From assembly GCA_013423385.1 (NCBI GenBank), contig BLZA01000002.1, forward strand, positions 186,001 to 250,000: 64,000 bases of DNA, in the 5' to 3' direction. Below are positions 22,945-34,806 of the stretch, in pieces. This stretch comes from Naganishia liquefaciens. Taxonomy: Eukaryota > Basidiomycota > Tremellomycetes > Filobasidiales > Filobasidiaceae. The first letter of the stretch is position 1. The number at the start of each line of letters is the position of its first letter. Below the pieces are notes generated by a model. It was given only the letters and a program-made list of their open reading frames with translations. It was not told where the DNA came from and did no database searches. The translations under genes and the position numbers were made by a program.

Positions 22945-23884
22945 TCAATCCCAACGAACATCTCTCCGCCCCTTGGGTTCGCAGATTTTGCCCCAATTTT
23001 TCTGGAAGACGTTGACCGTTTCCAGGCACTTGCTGTGCAACAGGTTTAGCAGCTGCCGCCTGCTCGAGATGTCAGGGCTGGAATTGTTGGATTGCCGCTT
23101 GGAACTCACGCTGTGGTAAGCTCTCGCTTATCGCACTCATACAAGGCCAGCATCCGGTCCTCGATCCCGGGACTCCGCAGATATAAGCGTACCATCCCTC
23201 CTCGGTTCTGCCGCGTGGTGGCGAGGTAGTCGACGCAGTTAGCTGCAATATTTTGCAGCGAGTTGAGGTATGACATGGCAAGTTCTTGGATCTCCACGCC
23301 TGCAAGCCAAGAATCGTTTAGCGGAACCAAGCCGGGAATCGGAGCTCCAGCGTACCGGTATTGTTCCCCTCTTCGACCTGCGGCGTCACGATCGCCATCC
23401 ACCTACGCATCTGCATACACGCCCGTACTATTTCGGCTCCTTCTCGCTCCATCTGCTTGCCGACAAGCTCGAAGATGGGATTCGTTGGTAAGCCTGTCCG
23501 GATCGGTTTGTCGTCTTCATGTGAGCCTCCCAGAGCTCCCGCGTCGTGAGAGGCGTCAGTCAAGCTCGGCACGGGGTTGACGCTCGTGTTGGCAGGTGAG
23601 CCATGGGACGATGTAGAGGCTTTCCTGTCATACTTGAAAAATCCTTCTGTGGGTATATCCGGCGGCAACGACGTGATGCCGAAATCGCAAACGAACGCTG
23701 GATGTCGATGCGTGAATGCTGAATCCGGATCTTCGAAAGAGTCAATAAGGGTCGACAAGTCGAGTATCTTGGACGGGACATTGACGAAGATTGCCTTTTC
23801 CGCATCGACGCTGAGCCTCGCATGATACTCGCTCATGCTGGATTTCAGGGACTTGATGGATGCCGGGGAGCAGTCTTGAATCAT
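22945..23884 (-). CDS. Proteasome activator PA28 (REG) family subunit
   Basis: Three exons (23884-23356, 23299-23110, 23059-22945) give 277 residues. The N-terminal helix contains AEKAIFVNVPSKILDLSTLI, matching the PA28 FPxKIxxL element. A variable low-complexity insert (about 85-130) follows, then the core helices: MAIVTPQVEEGNNTGVEIQ, which corresponds to the PA28 IPxIEDGNNFGVxIQ activation segment, and YLRSPGIEDRMLALYECDKR. The C-terminus includes NLLHSKCLETVNVFQKNWGK and ends RRDVRWD. PA28 forms a heptameric ring that opens the 20S proteasome without ATP; single-gene fungi most resemble nuclear PA28-gamma. Budding yeast has none. Confidence 0.88.
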
Positions 23885-24390
23885 TTTGGAATGAAGGGCT
23901 GTTGAATGCGGGATGTGGCTTCATACCGGCTCTCGAGCCCCCTCGTCGACACTTGTGGCTTTATATCACGACTACCTCGAAACGCATGACTGTACCGAGC
24001 ACTTGGACTAGCTCCTCGACTGCTTTCAAATGGCTAATAGGCCCACAAGGTGCTGGCGTCATCAACAGTCATAGTGGACGCAACAGTCTCAGAATCACGT
24101 GACCGCTTCATGTCTCGGCCCGGGGTTGCTACACCGGTCTCTTACTTGAACAACAGGAGTGAGCGCAGACAAGGACTCGGTGAATGTTGCAATAGCCAGT
24201 GGATGCGTTCAATCGGACTGCAGAACGCACCTCGAACACTAGTCCATAACGGCAGACGTGCACATGAACTTCGGCGGGTCTAGTCTCGTCTTATATGATA
24301 TTTAGCATTTATTATTTGGCCCAATGTATTTACATCGGCTTTACCACAACCCATACAACGTCTTTTTTCCTATCGCAACGGCTTGCCCAT
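23885..24390. other. Intergenic region
   Basis: About 500 bases between the PA28 start codon and the 3' end of the muniscin gene. I see no gene. Confidence 0.5.
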
Positions 24391-26883
24391 CTACTCGACG
24401 ACATACTTGCCACTCGTCGTCGCCCTCGCCACATCTTCAAACGTCCATCCAGCCGACGCGTCAACCACGCTCACGCCCAACCCCGTGCTGAGGGTGCCAT
24501 CGACCTTGAAATGCGCCGTGACAGGCTCGGGCACGCCGAGCTCTTCGCCTCCGGTGATGAATCGCGCCACAATTTTGCCCGGCGTGGACTGAGCGAGATC
24601 AAGGTCCGGCAGGGACCATGTGATTTGTCGGGCTTCGGGCGACCACGTTCCGCCCGGGGGTTTGGCCTGGACGGTCGTGACTTCGGGCCCACCGAGGCCG
24701 ACTGTCAGCTTGAGATCGGTCAGGCGTGCTTGAGCAAGCCGAGAGGAGGGGTTCGCATGGTATGTCATGACGAGTCGCGTTTCGCCCTGCATCGGCTTCC
24801 ACTGCGGCGTGATTTCGAGCGGGGTGAATTCCGCGGCTCGGGCTTCGCTGATGTGGACCTGGTACTTGAACAAGGTCGGACCCTTGCCCGAAGACGCATG
24901 GGCGAGTGCGCCAAGGTCGAGAAGGTATTCGCCAGGCGTATTGGGGTATTGGGAGAGGTAGCGCGGGTTGGGCGCGACCTTGTCGAGCTGTTCAAACGCG
25001 TCGAGGCGAATATGCAGTGGCGGCTGCGAGGCGAGCGACGTGGCATCCTTGAGCGTGAGCGAGACTTCTCCCGTGATCATGGCGCGCTGCACCGAGCCAG
25101 ACTTGATGACGGCGCTGATCGTCTCGACAAACGAAGCACGCAAGCCGGTACCTGGGCTTGCCGTTTCGAACGGATTGCCCGAGACGGAGATGGGGGAAGC
25201 AACCATTTCACCGGCCGCTTGACGTTCCTTGCGCACGACCTCGCCGAGACTCGCTTCATCATCGACGCGATCGAGCGCGCCAAACATGGTATTCCTCACG
25301 TCCCGTCGTCCGCGCATCGTCGACGCGCGTTTTGGGCCTTGACCCGACTGCAGCGTCGACTGCATCTTGGCGAGCGCGGCCGCCCGATCCGCCTCGGATT
25401 CGGTGATGGGCGCAGGCGCGAGCGCAAGCGAGGGGAATTTGGACGTCGCGGGCGCAGGCGTGGGCGCCGCGGTCGATTCGAGCGGAGACTCTACCCTGGC
25501 GGAAGACTCGCGCAGCTGCTCCTCATCATCATCATCCATCAGATTCCTCGTGCTGCGCTCCCACGGCGCATTGCCACGATCTGGAGGCGGGACGCTGAAT
25601 CCTTCATGGTCGACTTGCCGCGGACTGTCATCAAGCGGCGTTGCCAACGCAGGCGTAAACGACGGTGCACGCTGCTGAGCGTCCGACCCGGTCCGCCCGC
25701 GCGCAGGACTATTCACGATCGAATTTTTCCTGCCAAACTTGGACTTGAGGGTACTGGCGAAACCGCCGCCTCCTCCAGTATGAGAAGCTGGATTCGACCG
25801 GATAGAACCGGCATCGGATTGGACCGTTGGCCGACGCATCGGCTCGCCGCGGGCGGCCGACGACGACGCCGGGGGCGGCGGCGGCATCTGATTCTCACCC
25901 GGCCTCGCTCCGCCAAACTTTTCCAACGCGAGCCCACGAACCCGCTCCTCGGGCTCCCACGCGAGCACGCGCATCATCCCGAGTTGACTTGCCTCGGCGC
26001 GCCGGTTACCCATATCCGCCTGTGCGGTTTCCCACTTGACGGCGAGCTCCTTGACGCGCGCGGCGCGATCCAAGGTGACGCGTTGATGCAAGGTGACGTA
26101 TTCCGGAACAATCGAGGCCGAGAGGTCGCGTTGCAGGTCGGCGACCTCTTGTTGTGCGGCGAGAAGCTTGGGTCCGCCCTTTTTCTGGGCCTTGCTCGTC
26201 TTGGCCAGGGCGGATTCGTACGACTTGAGCGTCCGTTCGAGCCGGTCCGACGCGGCGGCGGGGAGCGCGGGGAGTTGCCGGAGTGGATCGGCGTAGTCGT
26301 GTGTGAGAAAAGAGGCGTAGTCTGTGTGGGTTTTGATGGTCTGCGAGATGGGCGTTGGCATCAACGGAGACCCAAGGGAGGGAGAGAGAGAGAGAGAGAG
26401 ATGATCGAGGGATGAACGGACTTGGCTGCGCGAGGCATCCGTTGAGCGACAGTCGCGATTGTGTCCACTCCGCCGAGAGACAAAAGGCGTGATCTACAAT
26501 CTCATAGACACTGCCGCCTCATGGCCTCCTCGTCTCTCCCCGCGAGTGCGCCATCATACCGTCCCGGGACGACGCCAGCTCGACACAATCTGCAAGGAAA
26601 CCCTAAAACTCACCGATCCCAACTCGCCCATAGTCCGCTCCCAAACGATGCCTTCCCCATCCCTATCCTCAAACCCAGCATCCCCACCAAACTTGCGCTG
26701 GATCTTTTGCAACCCTTGCACATACTCTTGCTCGACGCTCGCCCGAGCACGCAGATAATCGGCCACGTGGTCCGTCGCATGGGAATGCTTTTGCGCGTGG
26801 GCCGAGAGCGCGGTGAGGACCGTTCGCGGCGGGAGGGCCTCGAGTTGGCGGGCCCATAGGTCGCGCGGGAGGGTGTCGGACAT
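24391..26883 (-). CDS. SYP1: Muniscin endocytic adaptor, Syp1/FCHo type (F-BAR plus mu-homology)
   Basis: Two exons (26883-26614, 26340-24391) give 739 residues. Exon 1 opens the F-BAR domain (MSDTLPRDLWARQLEAL, then ASVEQEYVQGLQKIQRKFGG). Exon 2 continues it (TIKTHTDYASFLTHDYADPL, then LAWEPEERV) to about residue 210. A disordered Pro/Ser/Ala-rich linker contains several NPF-like and acidic stretches. The C-terminal 270 residues are the muniscin mu-homology domain (ASFVETISAVIKSGSVQRAM, LDAFEQLDKVAPNP, then AGWTFEDVARATTSGKY). These adaptors bend membrane and recruit cargo and Ede1/Eps15 at early clathrin sites at the plasma membrane. The intron is 273 nt, long for this window, with a CT-repeat tract. 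The start codon is 216 bases from divergent YKT6. A 706-codon frame on the opposite strand is its shadow. Confidence 0.88.
26390..26402 (+). repeat. (GA)n microsatellite in an intron
   Basis: GA dinucleotides, reading as CT on the coding strand of the muniscin gene, about 50 bases before its exon 2 acceptor. Confidence 0.8.
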
Positions 26884-27098
26884 GGCTGCGGGCGTGGATG
26901 GGGGATGGGGGCAGCGCGGTTTCAGCAGGGCAAGGGAGACGACGACGACGACGGTGTTGACGGTGGCTGGCTCGCGGCTGCGCTGTTTCGGGCGCACCCC
27001 GCCCTCCTCGCCCGGTGACGTCGATAACGCGCGCAGCGGAGAATAATCACCTTGCCCTTGAGTGGAATGGAATCATCTGCCCCTCCCACGCCACCACC

Positions 27099-27942
27099 AT
27101 GAAGGTCTACTCGCTCTCCCTCCTCGCACTCAACGCCGCAACGCCCGCGACGTCCACCCTCCTCTGCCAGGTCAATGATCTCAGCAGCTTTAGCTTTTAC
27201 CAGCGCGGGAGCGTCGGCGAGTTTATGGGATTCTTCACAAAGGTACGTCCGCCATTCATCAATCATTCCTCTGTTGCTAGCCCTCACCACTTGTTGCCCA
27301 TCCCATCCATCCACAGACCGTCGCTGAACGAACACAACCCAACACCCCGGCATCGATCGAAGAAAACTCTTACAAGGCCCACGTCTTCCGCACCTCGGCG
27401 CAGCCGGGGAAACCCTCGTTGTGCGCCGTCATGATCACCGACATGGAGTACCCGCTTCGTCCGGCATTCAGCCTCCTCACCCGAATCCTCGACGAAAACG
27501 CATCCCTTGGTGCTTCCCTCCCCGGAGGAGGCGCCGCCGCCGGTGGCGCACCGACATCGTACCGCACCCCTGCCCCGCAGCCAAACCCCAGCACCGTCGC
27601 CGCCGGTGGTCTCTCTCCGGCGCAAAAGGGTAAACTCGAGGCCACGCTGCAAGGTTACCTCGTCAAGTACCAGGACCCCAAGCAAGCCGATACGATCATG
27701 CGTGTGCAGGCCGAGTTGGATGAGACCAAGGTCGTGTTGCACAAGACGATTGAGAGTGTGTTGGAGCGCGGGGAAAAGTTGGATAATTTGGTCGAGAGGA
27801 GTAATGCGTTGAGCGCGCAGAGTAAGATGTTTTACAAGACGGCTAAAAAGGTGGGTGTCCCTCGGGACGTGTTAGCGGTATTGCATTTTTGGCTGACATT
27901 GGGGATCCCCGACAGCAAAACTCGTGTTGCGTGCTCATGTAG
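27099..27942 (+). CDS. YKT6: R-SNARE Ykt6
   Basis: Three exons (27099-27242, 27317-27850, 27916-27942) give 234 residues. The N-terminus is a longin domain (MKVYSLSLLALNAA, SFSFYQRGSVGEFMGFFTK). The SNARE motif (QAELDETKVVLHKTIESVL, then LDNLVERSNAL) has the central Arg of R-SNAREs in GEKLDNLVERS region spacing. The last exon codes only QNSCCVLM: the CCVLM end fits palmitoylation of the first Cys and prenylation of the CVLM box. Ykt6 acts in Golgi, vacuolar, endosomal and autophagosome fusion. An Ala/Gly/Pro-rich insert (GGGAAAGGAPTSYRTP) in the longin-SNARE region makes it longer than the usual 200 residues. It shares a 216-base promoter with the muniscin gene. Confidence 0.95.
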
Positions 27943-30900
27943 GAACATGCGATCCTTCCGCTCCCTTGTTCGCGCCACCCGTGACGCCCGTATCTCTTGT
28001 ATAATTCTCTCAATGGCCTTGGATCTGTGTATGACATAAATACCCCTTTTGAGCGTCATGGAGCGGGATCAATTTATCCGGATGACGAGGAATCAACACG
28101 CCCCCGTGAGCGAGGCACGGAACGGTATCCCGCCCGGTTTCGGCTCGTCATTTCCCCCCTCGCGGACGCGCCATAGATAGCATCGCTGGCATTCGACGCA
28201 TTCGATAAGTGCGGGCATACATACAACGCTCCATCGGTCAAGACCTAGACCTGATTTTGGCCGGGGTTACACGCATGACATCCCCGCCTATTCTGATCGG
28301 ACCACGGCTCGCGAACCATGCCCGTGTGGTTCCGCCTTGAGTAGGGAATCCGGCGAAAAGCGTGCATCTGCGAAAACGGGTGGGTTGTGGGATACGATGC
28401 ATTACCATGGCCTGTATTGAGCTTCGTGAGTGGGGTCCTCCTGGCAACCAGCACTGAAAGGAGGCGGCCTTTGATTGCCAGAGGAGAAACAAGTCACCCG
28501 GTCTGTCGCACCATGCGCAATCAGTGCCTCGTATCTATCCTCTTGCCACGCTTCCCAAAAGCCAGATCTCGAAATCGCGTCATCGTTTCGATGCCGGAGA
28601 GCAAGCTCGTACAAACCTAACCATCGGCACAGGCATAAAATCCGGGCTTTAGGTGTCGACAGTGGTGTTTCGGAGGCTGGTCGAGCGGCCTTGACGACGG
28701 GGAAAACTAGGCATGCGCCTGCGCCCAAGGGGGACTCATCGCTGGACGCAATCCCCGAGTTTGTCCCTGGAACCACAAAAGTGTGTTGACGGGGGAAGTG
28801 GCACGATCTCCCAATGACGGATGACGGATGACCGAGTCTTGTGCGCGCGAAAGGCTGCGACGTGGGCGCGGGTGGTGTTCTCTTCTTGTTGTATCCCCCA
28901 GATTGGGTCAGGGGCGATAACAATTGGCTGTCGTGTATGCGATCCGTCCGATGAACGAGCTTTTGTGACACCGACTTGGGATGACGGCGGAGCATATTCT
29001 CGAGTCCATGCAGGTTTTTGCCCACTACACTTCATGTAGCGGTCGACCTAGGCAACTGCTTGGTTCGATGGCTGTCAAATTGCGACAAGGCCGACATTAA
29101 CCGTCCGTGGTCCTCTGAACAACCGGATGTTATCATCATGGGACGACGGTAAAGACAGTCGCATTGCCGCCAATGATACTGCATGCGGTCTGACGCTGTC
29201 CAAAACTAAAACGAGGGACAAGTCTATCAGGACTACGATGTCGATCCTGTTTTCGGACCCTCGCCACTTCATCAACATGAAGCTGATAGCCGCCAAGGTC
29301 TTTGGGCATCTATGAGCTATCCAGCGGCGCATTTCCTGGACCGCAAAGCTGACCGCATGTGTGCAACTCCTAGGGCCGTTGAGAAACGTACGGAGGCGGA
29401 GCATTTGTGGAAAGCTTGGATCGTGGTGCGAGCGACGATGATGTCGGGGACAATGCGGAAGTAGGCTCTATGGAGAACGAAGCACCTCATGAGACCTTGT
29501 TGTCAGGGCCAGCTTCAGGGCCTCGCAGCTTTTTGTACCTATGTGCTCATTGGTGCTTGCTTGGGCCTCCAGATCGCCGATCAAGACGTATTAGCACCGC
29601 GCTCGGTCAATCGATGCCACGCATCCTCCCTGACTGACGAATACATGAGCCAGAATGTAAGCCCTGTTAGCTGCCCTGCCTTACCGACAAACGGGGTGGG
29701 ATTCTCATACTGCGAGTACCGTCGATCAGTCCCCACACCTCTATCGGCGAGATTTCGTCAAGTGACGGGTCGCCGCACCCTGTGATCAATGATATCGTAA
29801 CATTCTTTCGTATTCCCTCTTCCTTCCAGCCATGATCGGCTTCGCATAAGCTTTTCGGCAGTAGCAACAGTGGACCGAAGAAAAAGGCTGAATGTTGAGT
29901 GGGAGCGAATAGTCGAGACCCGACACGAGGCTTCTCTGGCCAAGTAAGTCACCTCGGCAGACACGCCAGACTGACTGCCAGACTGTCTTGCCTTGCCATC
30001 GGCCATTTACTCTCATGAGCAGCTCTCCAGGGCAGTTGTCAGCTTCTCCGTCGCAGATCGGGCATGACGATGACTGGCTTTTTGACGTGACATCGCATCA
30101 TTACGAGCATCATTACGAGAAGGTTGGGTGTCTAGCCATAAAACTCTAGTGTCGGTAGCTTTATCGGCCCGACCAGCTGTCTGCCCGGCCTTCAAGCTCT
30201 ATTGAAAGATTGCTTGACGAGAGAGCGGAAGCTGGTGAGAACAGCTGTGGACTCGGGCATGAAAGCTGCATGAGACAAAGAGCTGAAAAGACTGCATCTT
30301 GTGAAGGTGGCCTGCAGAAGACGATAAGCACCGGACATTCATGTCATTCTGGACTCCGTAAAATTTTGTCACTATTTCGCCGCGGACCGTGGCCGGCGAC
30401 TTACGTTCGAAAAGGCGATTCAGTTCGGTGTCGCTCGGCGGACCCGTCGACCAGGTCAGACATCTCGCGAACGATGTCATATGTCGAACGGCGAAGGTTG
30501 TCAATTACTTGGTATCAAGCATGATTGGATTGAGACTCTGCTGCGAGCGAGTAGCCACCTTTCCTTGCGCACAGTTGATCGGCTTGTCATCTCGACTGCT
30601 TGATCGACTCAGCTACCGATTCGTACTGTTTGGGTGGAACTCGAAGGCAGCTTTCAAGATCTCCTGAAATCAAGCTGCTGCGGGGCATTTGCTTTCGAAT
30701 CAGGCACGCAGGCCACCACCCCAATACAATCATTATTTACCGAGGAGACACCTGACCGCGATGCAAAAGAGAGTTGTTTATTTAGCGATTAGCCCCACAA
30801 GCTAGCTGCCTAGCTATCCAAGTTTGTCTAGCAAGTCTGCGACCGAATTCTTCTTAGCAATACGAGCACGCTCCATCCGGACGGCTTGCAGAGATGTTAA

Positions 30901-33460
30901 GGGCATATAGCGGTTGAGTTGCATGGTCTCCAGCTCTCGTGTTTCACGCTCATATGCAAAAGAAGACCAATGATGGAACTCGCACGTTTGTCAGTACGTC
31001 CTCGGCGTCGTTTCAACGGCCCTGTGGGCGACGAAGAAACAGACCCTACGCACTGCTTGCAGCTCGAATTCCTTTCGGAAATTCTCAGCTGATAGCTTTC
31101 TCGAAGCGACATCCGACGATTCATCCGATGTGGCGTTTTTGACGAGCGGCACCGCAAGAGCTGCTATAAGCCACGGCGCTGCTAACGGCATGCTCACGTT
31201 AAACACTAGTTTCCGCTTAATGATGGTTATTTAATTGTGTTATCCTCGTTACGTGACTCGGGGAAGTGTTATGCAGATCCCAATGAAGCTAGAGCAGGCA
31301 GCTGAGCAGCTAGCTATCCAACGATAGCTAGAAAATATTTGGAACATGATCGGAAGATGGGGCGGAATGACTCAACCCATAGGCAGCTTCCTGGGCTCAC
31401 GTATGACCAGTCTTCAGTGGTCTGTCTTCGTATGGTGAGACCATCATGTCAACGGGCCGCTGATTATGCTTGATGGTTTGCCAAGCTCTGTGTTAAAGAC
31501 CATAAAGCCAGCCCCGCGGCGTCTGGACGCAGCGGAAAAAGTTCGTGCGGGTCTCTATCGCTTCTACAGGATTCGGCAACCCGTCGGCCGTCCGACGCAC
31601 TGCACAACGCAGCTGTCCAAGCGGACGGGAAGATGAATCACCCAAACGAAACACAAAGGGAAGCGAGCTCGAACCTTTATGAGCGTGATCAACACTGCCA
31701 GTCGCCATTTCGAATCGATGTGATAGAGTTTACACTAGCTTTGTGGCGAGATTGGCATTCGCTACTCAGTTAGCTGCTAGCGTAGGCGAGACTGTGAGAG
31801 CTGCCCAGGGGCTGAAGCGGTGCTTGATGCATATCATCGGATTTAGCGGTCGATTTGCATGTAAAGTTAAGCTCTCGCGACCCGTCGAGAATGAGATGAA
31901 GAGGGAGAATATCAAACTGCCGAGAAACGTGTGGTCTTGCTCTGGCGTTGCAAGCAAAAGGTATTGCATCCATGTCAAGGGATGCACTGGCTGGCGGCCA
32001 ACCCTCGAGATCAGTGTTTATGCAAGCCCTTTAAACGACCTGAATACGCTATACCCGAATCGAAAATCATCAGGGTCTCCCTACCGTCTTGGTATCGAGC
32101 TCGGCTAGAGCGCAAGCAGATCCTTCGTGGGATCTAATCGCGTTGAATGCGTCTGAAACAGCATGGAAATTTACCAAGATCTCCATATAATTCCATTGAA
32201 CCAGATCCCTGGTCACCTGGATGCGCATCGGGACAAACGGTGTGACAATCTTGTCGCCTGATAAGCATTGGCTAGGCTGTCAGCTGGAAGGGCACGATAC
32301 AACCGCGCGAGTCATCGCGTGTTCCACCTGCCAGGGCCGCGAACGGGGAGGGGGGCTGACAGCTCGCTGACCAGGGTCATGGGTGAGGGAAGCCCTGCGG
32401 AAGGAAGGAAAACAGCGTCAAACGCATGCAGCTGGACAGCCAGCTGGACGGACGAGTAGAGATGCTGATGACCGGTTACGTCGATGACTACCCTCTGCGA
32501 TTACGATCGGGCGGATGCAAAGCCAAGTTCCAGTGTACACTCGGCAGCTGTGTTTCAGTCATTGACCCGCTGCGGATGCGCTTTGACGGACGGAATAGCT
32601 CACGGAATATCAATTTCATCTGTGACTCTCTCGGTGTATGGCGTCGTGAAATCTCGCGAAGGGGTGTACCTGGAGGATAGCCCGCTAGAAGCCTTGCGAG
32701 ATCTGGGCCTGGCGGTCAAAGTCCGAGCGAGGGAACGAGGGGCGAGCAGGTAGGTCAGCGACTCAGCGATAGTGAGACCCGGCAGCTACACTTGGATCTC
32801 TCGTAATCCGCCCTCGTTGTCCAGGCTCGCGCGCCATTCACAGCTGCTGCAACGGTTAGATGAGCTGTAGGTGTGTTCAATATATCGATGACATCCAGTG
32901 ATGCATTGGAAAGGATGATTCTAGCCGATTGTCACGGCACATTCCCTGCGGCCAACTAGACATCTCTCATGCCCGGACGAGGGAAGCAGGTGATAGAGAG
33001 AAAGCTTACCGAATTCTAAACATCTCGCGCCCCCGAGCAACTTGGTCCAGGGGACGAGCGTCAGCACTACACCATAGCTAGCTTGCCCTCAGTCGATCTG
33101 GCACTTTCCGCAGGTGTAGCAACCCTTCCGCACCTACGAAAAAGCGGCACAACCTGATCGGGCAAAGGATCTGCTGTCTGTAGCGCTCAACTGAATCAGC
33201 AAAAGTGAGTCGGATTCCGTGAATCACGTCAGTCACGCTTTCTCACTTGCCCTATAATGAATTGAAATCTAATCTCGACTAGTCGCCGGGTTGTTTGTCG
33301 AGCCGTCACATCTTCCCTGCCTTGCTGTTACCTCCTTCCCGATTCGATCAATGCCAACGTCCGGACATCAAGTCCAAATCGCACGCCGTAAGCCCGCTCA
33401 TATATAGAATCGCCTTGGTAACGTAACCGCTGATCGACAAACACAGTTCAAGAAACAAAC
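27943..33460. other. 5.5-kb gene desert
   Basis: The longest stretch without a supportable gene. Frames up to 207 codons exist (28402-29025 minus) but have no domain, splice context or protein-like composition. A minus-strand stretch at 30820-30960 reads like the C-terminal end of a protein (ETRELETMQLNRYMPL, then ADLLDKLG and stop) without a body I can trace. AGCTAGCT-rich palindromic patches occur near 30797, 31310 and 31720. The end of the stretch contains the homeodomain gene promoter. Confidence 0.5.
33400..33407 (+). promoter_or_regulatory. TATA-like element upstream of homeodomain gene
   Basis: ATATATAG about 55 bases before the start codon at 33461. Position and sequence only. Confidence 0.35.
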
Positions 33461-34724
33461 ATGACAGAAAGAGACACCTATCAATCCCGCGCAGAACTAG
33501 CATATTCTGCAGGCCCCTCGACATACCCAGAGGATGCCGCGCAACGTCAAAGTCCCACAAGCCTGGCATATGACAGGCCTCGCTCTGGTGAACGTCATCG
33601 CACAATGCTGACGGCACCCAGTCTGAGCCGCCGCGCTACCGACATGGATGGACATCCTTATCATCGCCCCATGCAGTCAGAGATCGTACCGACACGTTAC
33701 GGCGGGTACTCTAGTCACAACCCGACCCACATCATGCAGAGTGTCGAGTCATCTTCGACAAAATCCAACAAGACGAGACGTCGAGAGGCATGGCAGATTG
33801 ATATTCTCGAGGCCTTTTATCGACATGTAAGTCTGGCAGGAAGACTACGGAGACTGTTCGTTGGCCTGATATGGACCCTCACACCAGAAACACATGCCAG
33901 ACAAGTCGGAAAAGGAGATGCTGGCAGCCCGGATCAACGATACCCTGAAATACGTCAACATCTGGTTCCAGAACCGACGTCAAGCTGCGCAGAAAAAGGG
34001 AGAACTACGACCCCGCGAGACGTATGAGAATTGGAGGACAAGACGACGCGGCGGATCGTATGATGGCTTTCCAACGCCTCCGGAACACACCATGATGGCT
34101 TCCTCGGCGTCATACTTTGGCCGAAGCTATCCACCGCCGATGATGCATCCACTCATTACTCCGGGGGAAGAAGACCGAAGGCTATCACCACCGAACATGC
34201 AGGTGTCACCCAATGCCACGACCTCTTCGCCGTTCGCCTTTCCTCTGGCACTGCCTCTTCGAACTGCTTATGAGGCTCCTCGGCATCCGCAAGAATACGA
34301 ACGAATGTATGAGCGATCCATCTATACACCACCCTACTCGTCCGGAGGCCCGCCTTTCGCTCGAGCACCCGTCTGTCCCGGCGAATTGCCGCCCATCGAG
34401 AGAAGCGCCACGATGCGTCGAGAAGTTCCAGCACCGACATTTGGCGGATTCAGCGCCGAGCGACGCCGTTCACTGGATCGAAAGCTTCCGGCGATGCCAA
34501 TGCTCGAAGCACCGAATTCGGGTTCGACGGCTAGCTCAGCACTGCCTTCACCCCGAAAGGAGTCGTTGACGAGCGAAGCGTCGTCGAACGGACAGGTACC
34601 ATCCTCCTTCCCGGAACGGTCACCGCCCTCGGACCTCAAGCTTCCACCCATCACGAGCCTCCTTCCCGACGACGTGTCGGATCACATCGCCTGGACAAGC
34701 GCCATGCGCAATAGACGTCTATGA
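33461..34724 (+). CDS. Homeodomain transcription factor
   Basis: Two exons (33461-33826, 33888-34724) give 400 residues. The homeodomain spans about 105-165, split by the intron: TRRREAWQIDILEAFYRH then KHMPDKSEKEMLAARI and YVNIWFQNRRQAAQKK. Helix 3 has the WFQNRR core that contacts TAAT-type DNA. It is of typical 60-residue form, not the TALE type. N-terminal and C-terminal parts are disordered, rich in Pro, Ser and Arg; the C-terminus ends LPDDVSDHIAWTSAMRNRRL. Similar single homeobox genes in fungi (Phx1/Yox1-like) control sporulation, cell cycle or morphology. There is no divergent partner homeodomain gene, so this is not a mating-type b/HD locus. It converges on the Pub1-like gene with 82 bases between stops. 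Confidence 0.88.
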
Positions 34725-34806
34725 TCATCAGCGCTGACGAGCGTTATGTATACCCTGAACACGTGTTGTATGCGACATTGCGATATATCCCATTGCTAAA
34801 TACCTC

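Noticed and set aside
24295-26415. 706-codon open frame on the plus strand
   Set aside because: It is the antisense shadow of the muniscin gene, rich in Arg and Gly from GC-rich codons, with no domain; the minus strand has clear F-BAR and mu-homology sequence.
28402-29025. 207-codon open frame on the minus strand in the gene desert
   Set aside because: No recognisable domain, no splice context and random-looking composition.
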